Positions 6,242 through 9,158 of a stretch of 9,158 nt of DNA are shown piece after piece. The notes beneath the pieces are model-generated. The model made no database searches, was not told where the DNA came from, and was given only the letters and a program-made list of their open reading frames with translations. The position numbers and the translations under genes were made by a program. Position 1 is the stretch's first letter. Each line of letters starts with the position of its first letter. This stretch comes from Calidifontimicrobium sp964618555. Lineage in GTDB: Bacteria; Pseudomonadota; Gammaproteobacteria; Burkholderiales; Burkholderiaceae_C. The DNA lies in contig CAZUBF010000138.1 in NCBI GenBank assembly GCA_964618555.1, positions 1 through 9,158 of the forward strand. Direction: 5' to 3'.

Positions 6242-7516
6242 ATGCGTGGTGAGCCGATCGTCGTGTTTGGCGCCTGCGACCGCCACAACCTCGGCGACCT
6301 GCTGTTCCCGCACCTGGCGCAGGCGCTGCTGCCGCGCGACGAGTTGGTCGTCGCCGGCCTGGCGTCGCGCGACCTGCGCGCCGCGGGTGGCCACCGCGTG
6401 CACGCGCTGGCCGAGGTCGCCGCGCGCTTCGGCGCCGCGCCGCTGCGCGCGCTGCAGCTCGGCGGCGAGCTGCTCACCTGCAGCGCGTGGCAGGCCGCGG
6501 TGATGCTGCTGCCGCCCGAGCTGGCGCCCTCCACGGTGGCATGGCTCGGCCCGCGCCCCGCGACGCGCCGACCCTGGCTGCGCCGATGGCTGGGGTGCGA
6601 CGACCGCGCGCCGTACCTGCTCGCCCGCGGCGCACTGTCGCAGGTCCGGCGGCTCGTCGTCGCAGGCGTCGGCGGCGTCGATCTCGCGCGCTGCCCGCCG
6701 GCGATGCGCCACGAGGTGCTGGTCAAGCTGCGCGACGTCGACGCGCTGAGCGTGCGCGACCGCCGCACGCAGGCGACACTGCAGGCGCTGGGCGTCGACG
6801 CCACCCTGGCGCCGGACCCTGCGGTGCGGGTCGCGACGCTGTGCGCGCAGCCCATCGCGCACCACGCGCAGCGCGGCGAGCCCGCCGCGCTGCGCGACGC
6901 CTTCCCCGACGGCTACGTCGCGGTGCAGGCCGACGCCGGGTTCGGTGACGACGCGACGCTCGGCACGCTGGCGACGCAGTTGCGCGCGGTGCAGTCGGCC
7001 AGCGGCCTCGGCGTCGTGCTGTGGCGCGCCGGGGCCGCGCCGTGGCACGACGACCTCGCGCTGCGGCAGCGCCTGGCGGCGCGGCTGCCGGCACGGTCGG
7101 TGCGCGTGTTCGAGTCGCTGCACCTGTGGGACCTGTGTGCGCTCGTCGCCGGCGCGCAGGCGGTGTGCGCGAGCAGCCTGCACGCGCGCGTCGTGGCGTT
7201 GGCTCATGCCCGCCCGCGCGTGAGCCTGCACTCGCCGGCCGAGCCGGGCCAGGCGCGCAAGCTCCGCGCTTTCGTCGAGACCTGGGACGCCACGGCGGGC
7301 GCCGTCGTCGATGCGTCTGGCGCAGCGCGCGCGCTGCGCGCGGCCCTCGTGATGCCGGCCGCGACGTTGCGGCAGGCCGGCGTCGTCGCGGCCGCGGCCT
7401 GGGACGCGCGGTGGCGCGCAGCGTGGCCCGACGACCCGTCGGTCACTCCAGCCCGCGCGACATCGCCCCGCCAACGCGGCGCACCAGCCACTTCGGCAGC
7501 GCGCGCGCGGCGGTGA
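6242..7516 (+). CDS. Polysaccharide pyruvyl transferase family protein
   Basis: This 424-residue, probably cytoplasmic protein resembles the PF04230 family (CsaB, WcaK and relatives), which moves pyruvate from phosphoenolpyruvate onto sugars as a ketal. Visible family features are VVFGACDRHNLGD (7-19), where a beta strand meets the NLGD motif, and LGGELLTC (73-80). Further on are VAGVGGVDL (140-148), LSVRDRRTQATLQALGVDA (169-187) leading into PDPAV (191-195), and CASSLHARVVALAHARPRVS (309-328), matching the conserved C-terminal S-x-H-A region. The last 24 residues are a Pro/Ala/Arg-rich tail lying entirely over the 3' end of the oppositely oriented dehydrogenase gene, so it is probably unstructured. 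No glycosyltransferases or other polysaccharide genes are visible nearby, so the acceptor is unknown. Family assignment is good; enzymatic activity is inferred. Confidence 0.8.
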   Translation: MRGEPIVVFGACDRHNLGDLLFPHLAQALLPRDELVVAGLASRDLRAAGGHRVHALAEVAARFGAAPLRALQLGGELLTCSAWQAAVMLLPPELAPSTVAWLGPRPATRRPWLRRWLGCDDRAPYLLARGALSQVRRLVVAGVGGVDLARCPPAMRHEVLVKLRDVDALSVRDRRTQATLQALGVDATLAPDPAVRVATLCAQPIAHHAQRGEPAALRDAFPDGYVAVQADAGFGDDATLGTLATQLRAVQSASGLGVVLWRAGAAPWHDDLALRQRLAARLPARSVRVFESLHLWDLCALVAGAQAVCASSLHARVVALAHARPRVSLHSPAEPGQARKLRAFVETWDATAGAVVDASGAARALRAALVMPAATLRQAGVVAAAAWDARWRAAWPDDPSVTPARATSPRQRGAPATSAARARR

Positions 7517-8255
7517 CGGTGGCGGCGTTCAGCATGCCCGGCACGCACACCACGTCGCCACGCAGGCAGGCCGCATGACCTTCGGCGGCGACGTCGTCGA
7601 CGTTGCCGACGACCCACCGCGGCATCCGGCGCAGCCGCGTGTGGGCGCGCTCGGCGCCCGTGAGCATCGGCGTGGCGGTGATGCCGGGGCACAGCGCTGT
7701 GGCGGTGACGCCGCTGCCCTGCAGTTCCTCCGCCAGCGACTCGGTCAGCGACAGCACGAAGGCCTTGGTCGCCGCGTAGGTGGCCAGCGTCGGCACCGGC
7801 TGGAACGCGGCGATCGACGCGACGTTCAGCACCCGCCCGCGGCCGCGGCGCAGCATCGGTGGCACGAAGTGCGCCAGCATCGAGGTCAGTGCGCCGACGT
7901 TCAGATCGACCAGTTCGCGGTGGCGTGACGCCGGCGTGTCGGCGAATCGGCCGACCTGCACGATGCCGGCACAGTTGACGAGCACGTCGATGGGCCGGCG
8001 TGCGCGCCGCATCGCCGCGCCCAGTGCCGCCGCGGTGTCGGGCCGCGACAGGTCGGCGGCCACCGGCCAGGCACGCACGCCGTGCGCCGCGGTCAGCGCG
8101 TCGGCGAGCGCCCGCAGCCGTTCGGCGCGCCGCGCGACCAGCACGAGGTCGTGGCCGCTCGCGGCGAAGCGGCGCGCCAGCGCCTCGCCGATGCCCGACG
8201 AGGCGCCGGTGACGAGAGCGATCGGGCGGCGGGTGGACATCGCGTGCGGCGTCAT
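7443..8255 (-). CDS. Short-chain dehydrogenase/reductase (SDR, NAD(P)-dependent)
   Basis: This 270-residue classical SDR should catalyse NAD(P)-dependent oxidation or reduction of an unknown alcohol/carbonyl substrate in the cytoplasm. The Rossmann motif TGASSGIG is at 16-23, and AADLS (67-70 region) follows the third strand. NCAG (94-97) replaces the usual NNAG. The catalytic set fits Asn119/Asn120 region (DLNVG), Ser147 (VASIAAF), Tyr160 and Lys164 (YAATK), followed by CPGITATPM (189-197). Arg42/Arg43 after strand 2 (LVARRAERL) would favour NADPH. The ATG at 8255 has a G-rich sequence (GGGGG) about eight bases upstream and is preferred over the ATG at 8240, which has none. A longer frame back to 8363 adds only Arg/Ala-rich residues. 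Its 3' end overlaps the pyruvyl-transferase-like gene by 74 bp tail to tail. It is divergent from the next gene (122-bp gap). Confidence 0.93.
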   Translation of the reverse strand: MTPHAMSTRRPIALVTGASSGIGEALARRFAASGHDLVLVARRAERLRALADALTAAHGVRAWPVAADLSRPDTAAALGAAMRRARRPIDVLVNCAGIVQVGRFADTPASRHRELVDLNVGALTSMLAHFVPPMLRRGRGRVLNVASIAAFQPVPTLATYAATKAFVLSLTESLAEELQGSGVTATALCPGITATPMLTGAERAHTRLRRMPRWVVGNVDDVAAEGHAACLRGDVVCVPGMLNAATVTAARALPKWLVRRVGGAMSRGLE

Positions 8256-8377
8256 CGGCGGCCCCCGATGATGCCGCGCCCTGGCGACCGTCTGCGCGGC
8301 CCGCTCGCGCAACGCACGCGCACGACGTGCCGTGCACCGGCGTATCCTCGCCTTGGTCGCCACCTCCTGCGTCGCCG

Positions 8378-9158
8378 ATGGTCACCCCCGCTTCGAGCGC
8401 CCCGCGCCACATCCGCCTGACGTCGCACCCCGGCCAGGGCGCCGTCGGCGCGCCGGCGATCCGCTGGGGCGCCGCCGAACCGCTCGAACGCGGTCCGGTC
8501 GTCGGCACCACGACCCACCGCAGCCAGCGCAACGTGATCGGCACGCACAGCGGCAGCTACGGCGTGTACCGTGCGCTCGCCGTGGCGGCGGGCAGTCTGC
8601 CGCGCGGTCACCGCGCCGACCTGACGGACACCGCCCCCACCGACCCCGTCGGCCCGTACCCGCAGTGGGGCGATCCGCAGAAGATCGTCTCGATCGATCC
8701 CTGGGGCGCCAACGTGCAGCAGGTCTTCGCCGACCATCTTGCACGGGGTTACGACATCCGCCCGACGATCGCCGTGACGAAGGCGCACATCCACCTGCCC
8801 GAGGTGAAGCAGGCCCTCGCCTTCCAGCGGCTGCAGGTCGACGGGCGCATCCTGCTCGACGACGCGTCGGCGGTGGTGACCAAGATCGCCGTCGAACCGG
8901 TGTGGTGGCTGCCGGGTGTCGCCAAGCGCTTCGGCGTGTCGGAAGCCGACCTGCGCCGCGCGCTGTTCGAGGAGACGGGCGGCATGTACCCCGAGCTCGT
9001 CACGCGCAGCGACCTGGAAGTGTTCCTGCCGCCGATCGGCGGCCAGACGCTGTACGTGTTCGGTGACGTGCGCGACCTCGCGAACCCGGCGGTGACGCTG
9101 ACCGCGCGCGTGCACGACGAGTGCAACGGCTCCGACGTGTTCGGCTCCGACATCTGCA
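8378..9158 (+). CDS. GTP cyclohydrolase II homologue, long URC1-like type, N-terminal 260 residues (3' end outside window)
   Basis: The frame from the ATG at 8378 stays open to the window edge. It begins MVTPASSAPRHIRLTSHPG and continues with PLERGPVVGTTTHRSQRN (35-52), IGTHSGSYGVYRALAVAAG (54-72), DTAPTDPVGPYPQW (84-97), VVTKIAVEPVWWLPGVAKRF (167-185) and HDECNGSDVFGSDIC (246-260). The last block resembles the RibA zinc motif C-x10-C-x-C, with Cys249 and Cys260 visible and the third cysteine expected just outside. Ordinary RibA reaches this motif after about 50 residues; here about 248 precede it, matching homologues with a separate N-terminal domain (GTP_CH_N, PF12471 type). Relatives include URC1 of the yeast uracil-catabolism pathway and bacterial counterparts. 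A role in pyrimidine breakdown, rather than riboflavin synthesis, is therefore likely but inferred. No clear Shine-Dalgarno is seen. Confidence 0.88.
   Translation, partial: MVTPASSAPRHIRLTSHPGQGAVGAPAIRWGAAEPLERGPVVGTTTHRSQRNVIGTHSGSYGVYRALAVAAGSLPRGHRADLTDTAPTDPVGPYPQWGDPQKIVSIDPWGANVQQVFADHLARGYDIRPTIAVTKAHIHLPEVKQALAFQRLQVDGRILLDDASAVVTKIAVEPVWWLPGVAKRFGVSEADLRRALFEETGGMYPELVTRSDLEVFLPPIGGQTLYVFGDVRDLANPAVTLTARVHDECNGSDVFGSDIC

Noticed and set aside
5570..7474. A 634-codon minus-strand frame over permease 2 and the pyruvyl-transferase-like gene
   Set aside because: The translation is Arg/Gln/His-rich with no domain; it mirrors the plus-strand genes, which carry real family motifs.
8256..8363. 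36-codon N-terminal extension of the dehydrogenase
   Set aside because: It is Arg/Ala-rich, absent from the classical SDR layout in which the TGxxxGxG motif is near the N-terminus, and would fill most of the divergent promoter region.

Overview
The window is strongly GC-rich, with G/C at nearly every third codon position. Its gene families (a purB ending in the PurB signature loop, a BMP-type nucleoside/purine ABC transporter, a GTP-cyclohydrolase-II-like protein with a long N-terminal domain) suggest a betaproteobacterium of the order Burkholderiales. That assignment rests on composition and remembered family resemblance, not on a search.

Layout. (1) Positions 1-939, minus strand: the first 313 codons of adenylosuccinate lyase (purB), cut by the window edge. 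(2) A 140-bp divergent intergenic region with a candidate promoter in each direction and a 12-bp GC palindrome. (3) 1080-2078, plus: a periplasmic BMP-family substrate-binding protein. (4) 2089-2141: a perfect 21-bp stem hairpin between convergent genes. (5) 2148-2378, minus: an unrecognised 76-aa protein with a very good ribosome binding site. (6) 2578-6103, plus: a compact three-gene unit of a double-NBD ABC ATPase and two BPD_transp_2-type permeases, which with the binding protein completes a nucleoside/purine-type importer. (7) 6104-6241: a short intergenic region with a strong hairpin. (8) 6242-7516, plus: a polysaccharide-pyruvyl-transferase-family protein. (9) 7443-8255, minus: a short-chain dehydrogenase whose 3' end overlaps the previous gene by 74 bp. 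(10) 8378 to the window end, plus: the first 260 codons of a GTP cyclohydrolase II homologue of the long, URC1-like type, cut just inside its zinc-binding cysteine motif.

How the genes may fit together. The importer (SBP, ATPase, two permeases) resembles characterised BMP/NupO-NupP-NupQ-type systems that bring nucleosides or purine bases into the cell. The purB neighbour acts in purine synthesis, and the gene at the right edge belongs to a GTP-cyclohydrolase-like family linked to uracil catabolism. A nucleobase/nucleoside theme is therefore plausible, but the pyruvyl transferase and the dehydrogenase between them do not obviously belong to it. I see no mobile element, CRISPR array, tRNA or rRNA. 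Nothing here clearly amounts to a new system; the best leads are the nucleobase context, the reverse-strand small gene that splits the transporter locus, and several structured intergenic sequences.
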